From the NCBI RefSeq assembly GCF_900129635.1, contig NZ_FSRB01000003.1, forward strand, positions 62,001 to 126,000: a DNA stretch of 64,000 bases. Direction: 5' to 3'. Shown here piece after piece: positions 51,892 through 60,003 of this stretch. Source of the DNA: Singulisphaera sp. GP187 (GTDB lineage Bacteria; Planctomycetota; Planctomycetia; Isosphaerales; Isosphaeraceae). Each line of letters opens with the position of its first letter. Position 1 is the stretch's first letter. Position numbers and translations under genes: made by a program. The notes beneath the pieces were generated by a model. That model had not been told where the DNA came from. It saw nothing but the letters and a program-made list of their open reading frames with translations, and did no database searches.

Positions 51892-53169
51892 GTGACCGGT
51901 TCGCTGGTACTCGACCTCGGAGTCGGGCCCGAAATCTGGCTCTTGCTGACGCTGGTCGGCTGTGTCACGCTCTTCTTCAAATTCAGCCGGATTTGGAGCG
52001 TGCGGAACCTCGATCTCCTGCTCCTCTTCGCGCTCTCACCCGGCATGATGCGGCTCGTCGGGAACGGGGACCGACAGCCCTGGATCGCCTTCGTCTGGTT
52101 GTTCCTCGGCTCGGCCGCATGGCTGGTTCGGTGCTTCCTCGACCTTGGTCTCACCCGACGCCCTCTGCTCGAGCCCAACCTCAATGCGGCCGGCCTCGCC
52201 TGTCTCTCGGTCGGTATGCTCTCGCTCCTCGTCGCCGAGACCATCAGCCTGCCGGTCGACGAAGGGGAAAAGCGAAACCCAGCGGCCCCCAGCGGACGCG
52301 ACACCCCCCCTCCCCCGGGAGCACGCGACGCCAACTCCGCCGTCAATCAAGTCCTGATGATCGCGCCGCTCCCCAGCGCCCTGAAACCCAATCCGCCCCA
52401 GGTGATCCTCTCGCGCGTCCTCGCCAGCCTGGCTCACCTCGGCCTGGTCGCCGGCCTCATCATCGTCGGTTGGCGTCACTTCGAACGACCGATCGCCGGA
52501 CTGGCCGTCGCCACCTGCTACCTCCTCTCCCCCTACACCCGAATTGCGCTCGTCGATAGTGGGCAGGTTGTGCCCGCCGCGCTGATCGTGACCGCCCTGG
52601 CGGTGTACACGAGGCCGGCAATCGCGGGGTTATTGATAGGCCTGGCTGCCGGGTGGATGCCGGCCTGCCTGGGGCTTGTGCCACTCTGGGCTGGTTTCTA
52701 TCGCCGAAAAGGCTGGATCCGATTCACGTCCGTGAGCCTGGGCGTCATTTCGGGCTCCGCACTGCTGGGCGCATTCATTCCAGGACTGGCGCGGTGGGCC
52801 CGCGCTCTGGGCGCCCGAAGCCTCGCCGAGGCTGGGCTCTTACCTGGGATGGATCCCCCGTTGAACGGGAGCTTCTGGTCGGGCATCGACGCGAGCTATC
52901 GACTCCCCGTGCTGATCGCCTTTCTGGCCCTGGTGCTCGTGACCTCCCTCTGGCCCGCTGAGAAGAACCTGGGGGAGTTGATTGCCTTGTCATCAGCCTC
53001 GCTGATCGCGAGTCAGTTCTGGTATCTCGAGGAGGGGGGAACGATGGTCCTTCTCTATTTACCGCTCGTCTTGCTGATGATGTTCCGGCCGAACCTCGGC
53101 TCGAAGCGTCCGATCGCCGGCTCGTCGAGAATGAAGGAAACTCGGCAGTCGCTCTTTCCCGTGCGCTGA
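51892..53169 (+). CDS. Multi-pass membrane protein of unknown function
   Basis: A 425-aa protein starting with GTG. It has about ten helices, the first near residues 15-32, with a Pro/Ala/Asp-rich loop at about 122-150, and a basic cytoplasmic tail. The pattern of helices with short loops resembles polyprenol-dependent glycosyltransferase-like (GT87-like) membrane proteins, but no clear catalytic Asp motif is visible, so I do not assign activity. It lies about 130 bp downstream of rnc and 95 bp before deoC on the same strand. Confidence 0.75.
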   Translation: MTGSLVLDLGVGPEIWLLLTLVGCVTLFFKFSRIWSVRNLDLLLLFALSPGMMRLVGNGDRQPWIAFVWLFLGSAAWLVRCFLDLGLTRRPLLEPNLNAAGLACLSVGMLSLLVAETISLPVDEGEKRNPAAPSGRDTPPPPGARDANSAVNQVLMIAPLPSALKPNPPQVILSRVLASLAHLGLVAGLIIVGWRHFERPIAGLAVATCYLLSPYTRIALVDSGQVVPAALIVTALAVYTRPAIAGLLIGLAAGWMPACLGLVPLWAGFYRRKGWIRFTSVSLGVISGSALLGAFIPGLARWARALGARSLAEAGLLPGMDPPLNGSFWSGIDASYRLPVLIAFLALVLVTSLWPAEKNLGELIALSSASLIASQFWYLEEGGTMVLLYLPLVLLMMFRPNLGSKRPIAGSSRMKETRQSLFPVR

Positions 53170-53263
53170 GGCGAATCCCGCGCACCCGCGGGGCGCCCCC
53201 CTTGCCGCCCAACAACTTCTTGTGCCGACCCACGACCCTGTCCTAACCGGGAGCCGGTTGATC

Positions 53264-53947
53264 ATGGAATTCACTTACGAAGCAATCGCCAAGCGGATCG
53301 ACCACTCGCTCCTCGGGCCGACGTTGACCGACGTCGAATTGGAGGAGGGTTGCCGCCTCGCCGCGAAGTACAAGGTGGCCAGCGTCTGCATCAAGCCCTA
53401 CGCTGTCGCTCAGGCCGCGGCGATCCTTCGCGACTCCGGCGTGTTTGTGGGGACGACCATCGGCTTCCCGCATGGCGGACATACCACGGCGGTAAAGCGC
53501 TTCGAGTCGGAGCGGGCAATCGATGACGGGGCGACCGAGCTCGATATGGTGATCAACATCGGCCATGCGATCGAGGGCCAGTGGGATCGAGTTCAGGCCG
53601 AGATCGAGGCGATCACCCGAACAGCGCACGAGGGAGGGGCGATCCTCAAGGTCATCTTCGAGAACTGCTATCTCAACGATGAACAGAAGATTCGTCTCTG
53701 TCAGATCTGTGGCGAGGTCGGAGCCGACTACGTGAAGACCTCGACCGGCTATGGAACCGGCGGCGCCTCGCACGCCGACTTGATCCTGATGCGCAAGGCT
53801 GCCCCGTCGCATGTGAAGCTCAAGGCCGCCGGCGGAATTCGCGACCTCGACGCCGCGATCGCGGTCGCCAAACTTGGGTCCGATCGGATCGGTGCAAGTA
53901 AGACCGCGGAGATTCTCGACGAGCTCACCGCGCGTTTGGCTCGCTAA
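53264..53947 (+). CDS. deoC: Deoxyribose-phosphate aldolase
   Basis: The ATG after GGGAGCCGG gives 227 aa. It is a class I aldolase TIM barrel with IDHSLLGP at strand 1, the Schiff-base Lys in DYVKTSTGYGTGGA (about residue 161), and the second active-site Lys in HVKLKAAGGIRD (about 187); the Asp of ELDMVINIG (about 96) is present. It splits deoxyribose-5-phosphate into glyceraldehyde-3-phosphate and acetaldehyde in nucleoside salvage. rpiA, of the same pentose pathway, is convergent with it. Confidence 0.95.
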   Translation: MEFTYEAIAKRIDHSLLGPTLTDVELEEGCRLAAKYKVASVCIKPYAVAQAAAILRDSGVFVGTTIGFPHGGHTTAVKRFESERAIDDGATELDMVINIGHAIEGQWDRVQAEIEAITRTAHEGGAILKVIFENCYLNDEQKIRLCQICGEVGADYVKTSTGYGTGGASHADLILMRKAAPSHVKLKAAGGIRDLDAAIAVAKLGSDRIGASKTAEILDELTARLAR

Positions 53948-54057
53948 GCGCATCGCAGCAAACGCTGTACGACGGGCGTGTCGCTAGCACTTCGTCCTCA
54001 CCTCTGGAGGACAGGGAGCGACCCGCCCGCCCTACCGGATTATCGTGAGACACTCGA

Positions 54058-54073
54058 CGTTTCACGTGGAATC
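54058..54073. other. parS: parS-like centromere site 1
   Basis: CGTTTCACGTGGAATC matches the consensus TGTTTCACGTGAAACA at 12 of 16 positions, including the central TTTCACGTG. It lies 2.6 kb from parB. Confidence 0.6.
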
Positions 54074-54130
54074 AGGTGAAGGGGTCCGAGCTTCGGGACC
54101 GCTCAAGCGACCGACTCGGCGGGTTCGACG

Positions 54131-54146
54131 AGTTTCACGTGAAACG
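54131..54146. other. parS: parS-like centromere site 2
   Basis: AGTTTCACGTGAAACG matches the parS consensus at 14 of 16 positions; the central 14 bp GTTTCACGTGAAAC is a perfect palindrome. It is the strongest of the three sites here and the probable ParB loading site. Confidence 0.8.
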
Positions 54147-54288
54147 AGGTTCAACCGCTCACGCCTTCAACTTTGAAAGCGTAGCGGTCTCGTCGTCGCA
54201 TGACCAACCGGAAATGACGAGGGCTTGAAGCGCTTGTCCGCACTCAATCCGTCCCACGTACCATCGAGGCGGTGCGGAACGGCGTGGA

Positions 54289-54987
54289 TCAGACGTGAGG
54301 CGGGGCCTCGAACTGTTCGACCCGATCGGCGTATCCGACGACCAGGAGGTCGCACAGGCCGAAGAAGAAGCCGGTATCGAGAACCCCGGCGACCCGTCGG
54401 AGCCGAAGGTCGAGACTTTCCGGATCGTCATTGGCGGCGAACCGGCAGTCGATGATCCCGTTCCCACCATCGGTGAGAGACAGGGTGCCGTCGCTCTGAG
54501 TCCGGATCGACGTGCTGGCACCGAGCCGCTTGAGTTGCGCCTCGGTGTGTTTCAGACCGAAGAGACTGACCTCAACAGGAAGCGGCATCGTTGCACCGAG
54601 CCGCTCGACCCGCTTCTCCGCGGTGATAATCGTGACCTTGCGTCGCGCCGAGGAGACCACGATTTTCTCACGGAGCAGGGCCCCTCCCCGTCCCTTGATC
54701 ATCCGGAACCGCGAATCCACCTCGTCGGCCCCGTCGAGGTTCAGGTCAAGGGAGTCGACCTCGTCAAGTTCGCGAAGCGGGATGGCCAAGGATTGGGCCA
54801 GCTCAGCCGTCGCGGTGCTGGTGGGAACGCCCACAAAGTCGAGGGCTTCGTGATTGCGACGATCGCCCAGAAGCCGGATCGTAAGACTCGCGGTCGTTCC
54901 CGAACCCAGTCCGACGACCATCCCACTTTTGACCAATGCAGCCGCGGACAGGGCCGCCTGGTACTTCGCGGGATCGCGCTCGCTCAT
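54289..54987 (-). CDS. rpiA: Ribose-5-phosphate isomerase A
   Basis: From MSERDPAKYQAALSAAA it is 232 aa long, normal for RpiA. Motifs visible are VVGLGSGTTASLTI (phosphate site, about 24-37), LDGADEVD (about 86-93), MIKGRGGALLREKIV with the catalytic-site Lys/Glu (about 99-113) and GGNGIIDC (about 175). It interconverts ribose-5-phosphate and ribulose-5-phosphate in the pentose phosphate pathway. It is the last gene before the parS-bearing gap and 65 bp downstream of tRNA-Pro on the same strand. Confidence 0.95.
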   Translation of the reverse strand: MSERDPAKYQAALSAAALVKSGMVVGLGSGTTASLTIRLLGDRRNHEALDFVGVPTSTATAELAQSLAIPLRELDEVDSLDLNLDGADEVDSRFRMIKGRGGALLREKIVVSSARRKVTIITAEKRVERLGATMPLPVEVSLFGLKHTEAQLKRLGASTSIRTQSDGTLSLTDGGNGIIDCRFAANDDPESLDLRLRRVAGVLDTGFFFGLCDLLVVGYADRVEQFEAPPHV

Positions 54988-55051
54988 GACGTCGACTTGC
55001 CCCACCTATCGATCCAGGCCGTGTCCAGAGACGGGAATCTCAAGCAAAGAA

Positions 55052-55126
55052 TCGGGGCGACCAGATTCGAACTGGTGACCTCCTGCTCCCAAGGCAGGCG
55101 CGCTAACCAGGCTGCGCTACGCCCCG
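55052..55126 (-). tRNA. tRNA-Pro (anticodon TGG)
   Basis: The minus strand folds into a full cloverleaf: acceptor CGGGGCG/CGCCCCG with discriminator A, D-arm with GGTTAG, anticodon stem CCTGC/GCAGG with loop CTTGGGA giving anticodon TGG, and T-arm with GTTCGAATC. It is 75 nt long. The CCA end is not encoded (the following bases are TTC). Confidence 0.95.
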
Positions 55127-55147
55127 AATCGGTTGGACCACGGCATG

Positions 55148-55603
55148 TTACGAACAATCCGGCATGTAGGTCAAGGTCGGCTCGAGAAAGCTTTCGGTGG
55201 GCATCAGGCGATCGAGGCATTCGAGGAACCGATCGAGGTCGATCGGCTTGCGAAAGACCGCGGTAAACGTGCGGCGAAACGAGTCGAGCGTGGGCATGTC
55301 AAGAATCTCGCCGGTCATCAGGATCAGGGGGACCGACGGATAGCGGGCACGGATCCAGTGGGCCAGGGCTCGACCATCGAGGTTCGGCATCGAGAGATCG
55401 GTCACGATCACCTGGGGCCGACGGACATCGCACTGAGAGAGCGCCAGGGCCCCCGATGAGGCGACCACACAGGAGTGACCGGCACCCTTCACCACCTGGT
55501 GCAGCTGACGCAAACTTGGCGCATGGTCATCCACGAGGAGGACGTACGGCTTCGTTCCGCCCACAGGCGCGGTGGTGGTGAGAATGGGTGCGCTGCTCAG
55601 CAT
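55148..55603 (-). CDS. Single-domain response regulator
   Basis: The ATG gives 151 aa; a GTG 9 nt upstream touches the stop of the preceding gene. It is a receiver domain with acidic pair LLVDDH (about 22-27), phosphoacceptor Asp in VIVTDLSMPN (about 68), the switch Thr in LILMTGE (about 95) and Lys in VFRKPID (about 119). No output domain exists, so it likely acts as a phosphorelay shuttle or by protein contact. It is directly downstream of a degenerate kinase-like gene. Confidence 0.9.
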   Translation of the reverse strand: MLSSAPILTTTAPVGGTKPYVLLVDDHAPSLRQLHQVVKGAGHSCVVASSGALALSQCDVRRPQVIVTDLSMPNLDGRALAHWIRARYPSVPLILMTGEILDMPTLDSFRRTFTAVFRKPIDLDRFLECLDRLMPTESFLEPTLTYMPDCS

Positions 55604-55612
55604 GATAGTCAC

Positions 55613-56419
55613 TCACAAGGAAGGACGAACGGTCAGGGGCCAAGTCGCCCTGAGGTGCAAACCGTCGTGGAAGTCGAGAGTCATCGTTCCCCCGTGCGCC
55701 GAGAGCACTCGGGCCAGGAGCGGCAGGGCCAGCGGGTCGGACCGGTCCGAACGTTCGGGAGTTCCACCGACGCCGAAAGAGGACGGCTCGTCCCACTCAA
55801 TCAAAAAATGATCGTCTTCAATTCTCCACCCCAACTGGGCTGGCTGCCCGCGTTCACCCACTTCAGCACGCCAGAGAATGAACGTGTTGAGGCACTCGGG
55901 GAGGCGAATCGGGTCAAACTCGCCGACGTCGGACGATTTCGGTGGAACCAATCGGAGTGAACGATCTCGTGCAGCCATGGCCTCAACCCAGGAGGCCCCC
56001 CGCTCTTTCATGATGAGCGACAGCGAGGCCCTGAGGGGAGTCAGCGTCATCGGTCGGCAAATGGCCTGGAGTCGATCGAAGAGAAGTTCCACCTCGTGGT
56101 AGCGTTGATCAAGCTCGCCCCACAGCGGCGAGGCCACGTGCGATGCGTCACGCTTCGTCAGATAGAGGCTCAGTTTCAAGGAGTTGAGCGTGTTCCGGCA
56201 CTGATGACAGAACACTCCGAGAATGTCGTGTAAGGCGCGAACCTTGAAGGGGTCCGACGCGACCCCGACCAAGGAACACGCGAGGTCGTCTTCCAGCATT
56301 GCCTGAGCCATCGGAAAATCCATCTCGGACGCATTTCGGGCCGCTTCGCCAAACGAACAGGACCAGGCCTCCTCGCCGGGCCGCTTGGGGAAAACTCGTC
56401 GGAGAGTCGGAGGAATCAT
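55613..56419 (-). CDS. Degenerate histidine-kinase-like / histidine phosphotransferase-like protein
   Basis: A 268-aa soluble protein. Its helical region (about 58-125) carries an H-box-like FCHQCRNTLNSLKLSL with His72 as candidate phosphosite, and the end (about 240-266, LARVLSAHGGTMTLDF) resembles the last part of a Bergerat ATPase domain. The N-box and G1 box that bind ATP are not visible between them. This is the layout of ChpT-like phosphotransferases. It sits immediately upstream of a single-domain response regulator, its likely partner. No sensor or membrane segment is present. Confidence 0.65.
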   Translation of the reverse strand: MIPPTLRRVFPKRPGEEAWSCSFGEAARNASEMDFPMAQAMLEDDLACSLVGVASDPFKVRALHDILGVFCHQCRNTLNSLKLSLYLTKRDASHVASPLWGELDQRYHEVELLFDRLQAICRPMTLTPLRASLSLIMKERGASWVEAMAARDRSLRLVPPKSSDVGEFDPIRLPECLNTFILWRAEVGERGQPAQLGWRIEDDHFLIEWDEPSSFGVGGTPERSDRSDPLALPLLARVLSAHGGTMTLDFHDGLHLRATWPLTVRPSL

Positions 56420-56635
56420 GAGTCGGGAAGAAACGCAAACAGAGTGCCACCCCGTCCAATTCGCCGCCGCATCCCCTGAGACGCTTCCACACGGTTGAAT
56501 TGTGCCATGTGAGGCGAACCTCCGAAATCGCGACGCGCGATCGGTTCGCCACTCTCGGTTCTCCTTTCCCGGACAAGCCGAAAGAAATGGGAAGCGTGGT
56601 CATCGTTTTCTTGCGATCAGGCGGAAAACGACGAC

Positions 56636-56672
56636 AGGCGCGGAAATCACCGTGGCAGTGATTTCCGCGCCT
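56636..56672 (-). terminator. Terminator of the parAB operon
   Basis: A perfect 15-bp stem (AGGCGCGGAAATCAC / GTGATTTCCGCGCCT) with a 7-nt loop lies 39 bp beyond the parB stop. On the minus strand it is followed after several bases by CGTTTTCC. Strength and position indicate termination. Confidence 0.75.
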
Positions 56673-56710
56673 GGGAGGTTCAACGTCGGCGACTCGACCA
56701 AGTCGGTGGC

Positions 56711-57607
56711 TTATTCCCCGCGAATCAGGGTGGTGACGCGCTCGAACTCTTCCTGCGAATTGAAGTCGATCACGATCTGACCGCGGTCGCGGCTCTTCAC
56801 GCGAATCAAGACCGGTGTGCCGAATCGGCTATGGAGGTGTTTCTCGAGTTCGAGGACGTGGGGCATTTTCCCGCCGCCCGAAGTGACCCCCTGCTCGGCC
56901 GGATCCTTGCGAATCCGGGTTCGGGCTGGAGTCGGTTCGCCGGTGGCGACGAGGGCCTCGGTTTGGCGGACCGAGAGATTCTCGGCGATGATCCGCTGGA
57001 AGGCGCCGATCTGGCTGTCCGCGTCCGGTAGGCCGAGAATCGCGCGCGCGTGACCTTGGGAAATCTTCTTGTTACGGACCGCGTCCTGAATCTCTTCCGG
57101 CAGGTCGAGCAGGCGGATTAGATTCGAGACGGTGGAGCGGTCGAGGCCGAGTCGGCCGGCGAGCTCCTCCTGAGTCCCCCCGTAGTTGTTCAGGTAGTCA
57201 CGGAAGGCGACCGCCTTTTCCAGCGCGTTCAAGTCCTCGCGCTGAAGGTTCTCGACCATGGCGAGCTCGCTGACCCGCTGGTCATCGAGCTCCATCACGC
57301 GAGCCGGGATCTCGTGAAGCTGGGCCTCGACGCTCGCCCTCAGCCGGCGTTCGCCCGCGACCAGTTGGTAGCGGTCGTTGACGGCACGCACGAGCACGGG
57401 CTGGAGCATGCCGTGCTGGCGGAGCGAGTCGGCGAGCGCCGCGATCTCGGCCGGGTCGAACTGACGTCTCGGCTGAAACGGGTTGGGATCGATCAGGTTG
57501 ATCGCGACAAAAGTCAGGTCGCTGGCGTCGCCGGATCCGGGGTCAAAGCCCCCTTCATCGCGACCCAGGAGTGACTCCAGACCGCGTCCGAGTCGTCGCT
57601 TATTCAC
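56711..57607 (-). CDS. parB: Chromosome-partitioning protein ParB
   Basis: Starting at the GTG giving MNKRRLGRGLESLLG (298 aa) it has the short N-terminal ParA-interacting box with LGRGLESLLG, the CTP-binding ParB/Srx domain (about 33-125, motifs NPFQPRRQF, GERRLRA and ENLQREDLN), the helix-turn-helix region (about 140-200, GRLGLDRSTVSNLIRLL) and a C-terminal dimer domain (about 245-298). It loads at parS and spreads as a CTP clamp to organise the origin region. The start overlaps the parA stop by 8 bp. Confidence 0.96.
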   Translation of the reverse strand: MNKRRLGRGLESLLGRDEGGFDPGSGDASDLTFVAINLIDPNPFQPRRQFDPAEIAALADSLRQHGMLQPVLVRAVNDRYQLVAGERRLRASVEAQLHEIPARVMELDDQRVSELAMVENLQREDLNALEKAVAFRDYLNNYGGTQEELAGRLGLDRSTVSNLIRLLDLPEEIQDAVRNKKISQGHARAILGLPDADSQIGAFQRIIAENLSVRQTEALVATGEPTPARTRIRKDPAEQGVTSGGGKMPHVLELEKHLHSRFGTPVLIRVKSRDRGQIVIDFNSQEEFERVTTLIRGE

Positions 57608-58346
57608 GGTCGATGACCTCCATGGCAAGTTCGGCGTAAGCCCAGGCGCCCCGGGCTCTCGGGGAATAGTCGAGCACGCTGACGCCGTGGCTCGGCGCTT
57701 CGCTAATATGAACATCGCGAGGGATGAGAGTGTCGAAGACGGTCTCATCGAAGTAGTCGCGGACTTCCTCGGCGACCTCGTTGGCGAGATCGAGCGCGGG
57801 GTCGTACATCGTCAAGACGATCCCGCCGATCTCAAGCCGGTGGTTGTCCTTGGCCTTGGTCTGGCGGGCAAGGTCGATGATCTGCGAGAGTCCCTCCATG
57901 GCGAAGTATTCGCACTGGATCGGGATGTAGACCTCGGCAGACGCCCCGAGCGCGGCGCGGGTGAGCTGACCCAACGAGGGGGGGCAGTCCAAGAACACAA
58001 AGTCGTATCCGCCCAGTTCGCCATTAAGCTGCTGGCGGAGCGTCGAGGCCCGCTGGCGATTCGAAGCCGAGAGCGCATCGGCGTCGGCCAAGCTCTGCGA
58101 TCCAGGGAGGACGAAGAGCTTCGGCTGGGACGTCTCGACGACCGACTCGACCAACGGCCGACCGGCGAGCAGTGGATGACGCTGGGCAGGCTCAACACCG
58201 AGCCCGCTTGTGGCGTTGCACTGGGGATCGACGTCGATCACCAGCGCGGATCGGCCTGCCTTCGCGAGGCCCGCGGCGAGGTTGATCGCGGTGGTCGTCT
58301 TGCCGACCCCCCCCTTCTGGTTGGCCACGCTGATGATCTTGGCCAC
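57600..58346 (-). CDS. parA: Chromosome-partitioning ATPase ParA (Soj)
   Basis: Starting at the GTG giving MAKIISVANQKGGVGKTTTA (248 aa) it has the deviant Walker A KGGVGKTTTA, switch I LVIDVDPQCN and Walker B FVFLDCPPSLG, followed by the PRDVHISEAPSHG motif typical of chromosomal ParA. It binds DNA nonspecifically as an ATP dimer and is stimulated by ParB to segregate the origin region. It is cotranscribed with parB in the usual order. Confidence 0.96.
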   Translation of the reverse strand: MAKIISVANQKGGVGKTTTAINLAAGLAKAGRSALVIDVDPQCNATSGLGVEPAQRHPLLAGRPLVESVVETSQPKLFVLPGSQSLADADALSASNRQRASTLRQQLNGELGGYDFVFLDCPPSLGQLTRAALGASAEVYIPIQCEYFAMEGLSQIIDLARQTKAKDNHRLEIGGIVLTMYDPALDLANEVAEEVRDYFDETVFDTLIPRDVHISEAPSHGVSVLDYSPRARGAWAYAELAMEVIDRE

Positions 58347-58610
58347 GTCTCGGCAACCTCCGTCCGAACTCGATCGATCGCGCAAGGGGCGACCGACGGA
58401 CGGACGGATGACCGTTCCGGGATCGGGCGTCCCTGCCCGCAGAAGTGAGAAACCAGGGCCAGGAGGCTCCGGTCGTCGCGGATCGTATCCGGGTCGGGAA
58501 CGGGTGTAAAGCTCAAGATCCGAAGCCGTCTCCGGCCTGAATTTCTCCCATTCCGCCGCGGAATTCAGGCGGTCGGCAGAACGGTCCCGAGCTTCGAATC
58601 CCAGCGCCTC

Positions 58611-59966
58611 TCAACCTCCTGAAACGAGCCGTTCCGCCTCCGCCTCGAGCGCGAAGCTATAGGCGAGTGGATAGAGCGGCTTGGCGTTGTGCCCGCGAAG
58701 GATGTCGGGAAGCGAGGCGAGTTGCCGGCGACAGTAATCCCGAATCGCGTCGAGCCGAGGAAGCGAGTCGACGAGCGCACCCGACCGGACAATCGGGACG
58801 AGGAGCGGCTCACCGTCCGACGGTTCGTCCGCTTTTGTCACTCGGTCGCATGAGAACCGTCCCGTGGCATCCCGGAACCGATAGACCTGCTTCGCCATCG
58901 GATAGGTCTTCTTGCCAGGACTGCGCTTGATCCTCCCGGTGCCGTTCAACTCGACGAGTTTATAGACGATCGACAGACTGGGCGCGTCGCGGCTCGTGAT
59001 CAACTCGGTGCCGACCCCGAACGAATCGAACGGCGCTCCGTGCCGCACCAGGCGGGCGATCGCGGCTTCGTCGAGGTCGCCGCTCCCAATGATCTTGACC
59101 GCGGATCGGTTCGCGGCGTCGAGGATGGCTCTGGCTTTGAACGCAAGTGCGGAGAGATCGCCGCTATCAAGGCGGATGGCCTGGATCGCAGGCTCGAGCG
59201 CCGCGGCAAGGCGAACGCCTTCCACGGTGTCGTAAGTATCCACGAGCAGCGTCGATGCGTTGGGGAAAATCGCGTTGAAAAACGCGAAGGCCTCGGCTTC
59301 GGTCGGGAACGACTGGACCCAGGAGTGGGCCATCGTACCCACGCAGGGGATCCCCAACCGATGTGCGGCCTCAACATGGCTCGTCCCCGCGCAGCCGGCG
59401 AGATAGGCGGCCCGCGCCGCGAGAAACCCGGCGTGAGGACCGTGGCCACGCCGCGCTCCGAAATCAAAGACAGGGCGGCCCTCCGCCGCCTCGACCAGGC
59501 GCGCGGCTTTCGACGCGACCAAGGTCGGATAGCCAATGGAAGCGAGTAAGAAGGTCTCCACCCATTGCGCCTGGGGCAATGGGGCCTCGACCCGAATCAG
59601 AGGCTCGCCCGCAAAGACGACCGACCCTTCGGGGGCCGCCCAGACATCGCCCTCGAACCGGAGGGTCCGGAGCGACTCGAAGAACGAGGAGTCGATGTGC
59701 GAGAGCGCCGGGAGGCGCCGGATCGCGTCGACCTGTGCGTCGGAGAAAGCCAATCGCAGGAGGTCGCCGATCGCCTGTTCCAAGCCCGCAAAGACGAGGA
59801 ACGCGCGGTGGTCCGGCAGTCGCCGGACGAACAACTCGAACGTGGCACGGTCGCGGTCCTTTCCCGCCTGCGCATAGCCCGCCATCATCGTGAGCTGGTA
59901 GAGGTCCGTGACCGCACCAAGTGACTCGGGGTCTGGCCAGAGGGAGACGGGAGGATCCGGAAACAA
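58611..59966 (-). CDS. pncB: Nicotinate phosphoribosyltransferase
   Basis: The 451-aa protein begins with the family motif AVTDLYQLTMMAGYAQ (about 18-33), followed by FELFVRRLP, the catalytic His region GARRGHGPHAGF (about 170-182), IRLDSGDLSALA (about 268), and SGDLDEAAIARL with a phosphate-binding loop. It makes nicotinate mononucleotide from nicotinate, PRPP and ATP in NAD salvage. The C-terminal zinc-less extension is normal in length. It stands alone on the minus strand between the GT39 gene and parA. Confidence 0.95.
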   Translation of the reverse strand: MFPDPPVSLWPDPESLGAVTDLYQLTMMAGYAQAGKDRDRATFELFVRRLPDHRAFLVFAGLEQAIGDLLRLAFSDAQVDAIRRLPALSHIDSSFFESLRTLRFEGDVWAAPEGSVVFAGEPLIRVEAPLPQAQWVETFLLASIGYPTLVASKAARLVEAAEGRPVFDFGARRGHGPHAGFLAARAAYLAGCAGTSHVEAAHRLGIPCVGTMAHSWVQSFPTEAEAFAFFNAIFPNASTLLVDTYDTVEGVRLAAALEPAIQAIRLDSGDLSALAFKARAILDAANRSAVKIIGSGDLDEAAIARLVRHGAPFDSFGVGTELITSRDAPSLSIVYKLVELNGTGRIKRSPGKKTYPMAKQVYRFRDATGRFSCDRVTKADEPSDGEPLLVPIVRSGALVDSLPRLDAIRDYCRRQLASLPDILRGHNAKPLYPLAYSFALEAEAERLVSGG

Positions 59967-60003
59967 GGGGGGATTCCTCTCAAGGGAAGCGGAGCAGGGA
60001 GGG

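Larger units (their letters stand above)
53948..54288. other. Convergent intergenic region with two parS-like sites and a degenerate REP-like copy
   Basis: No gene is visible between deoC and rpiA. The segment ACAGGGAGCGACCCGC at 54011 resembles the REP-like element found in two other convergent gaps. Two parS-like palindromes follow. I see no cluster of DnaA boxes, so it is not called an origin. Confidence 0.5.

Noticed and set aside
53948..54288. Chromosomal replication origin
   Set aside because: parS-like sites are present but I see no DnaA-box cluster, AT-rich unwinding element or dnaA/dnaN gene in the window.
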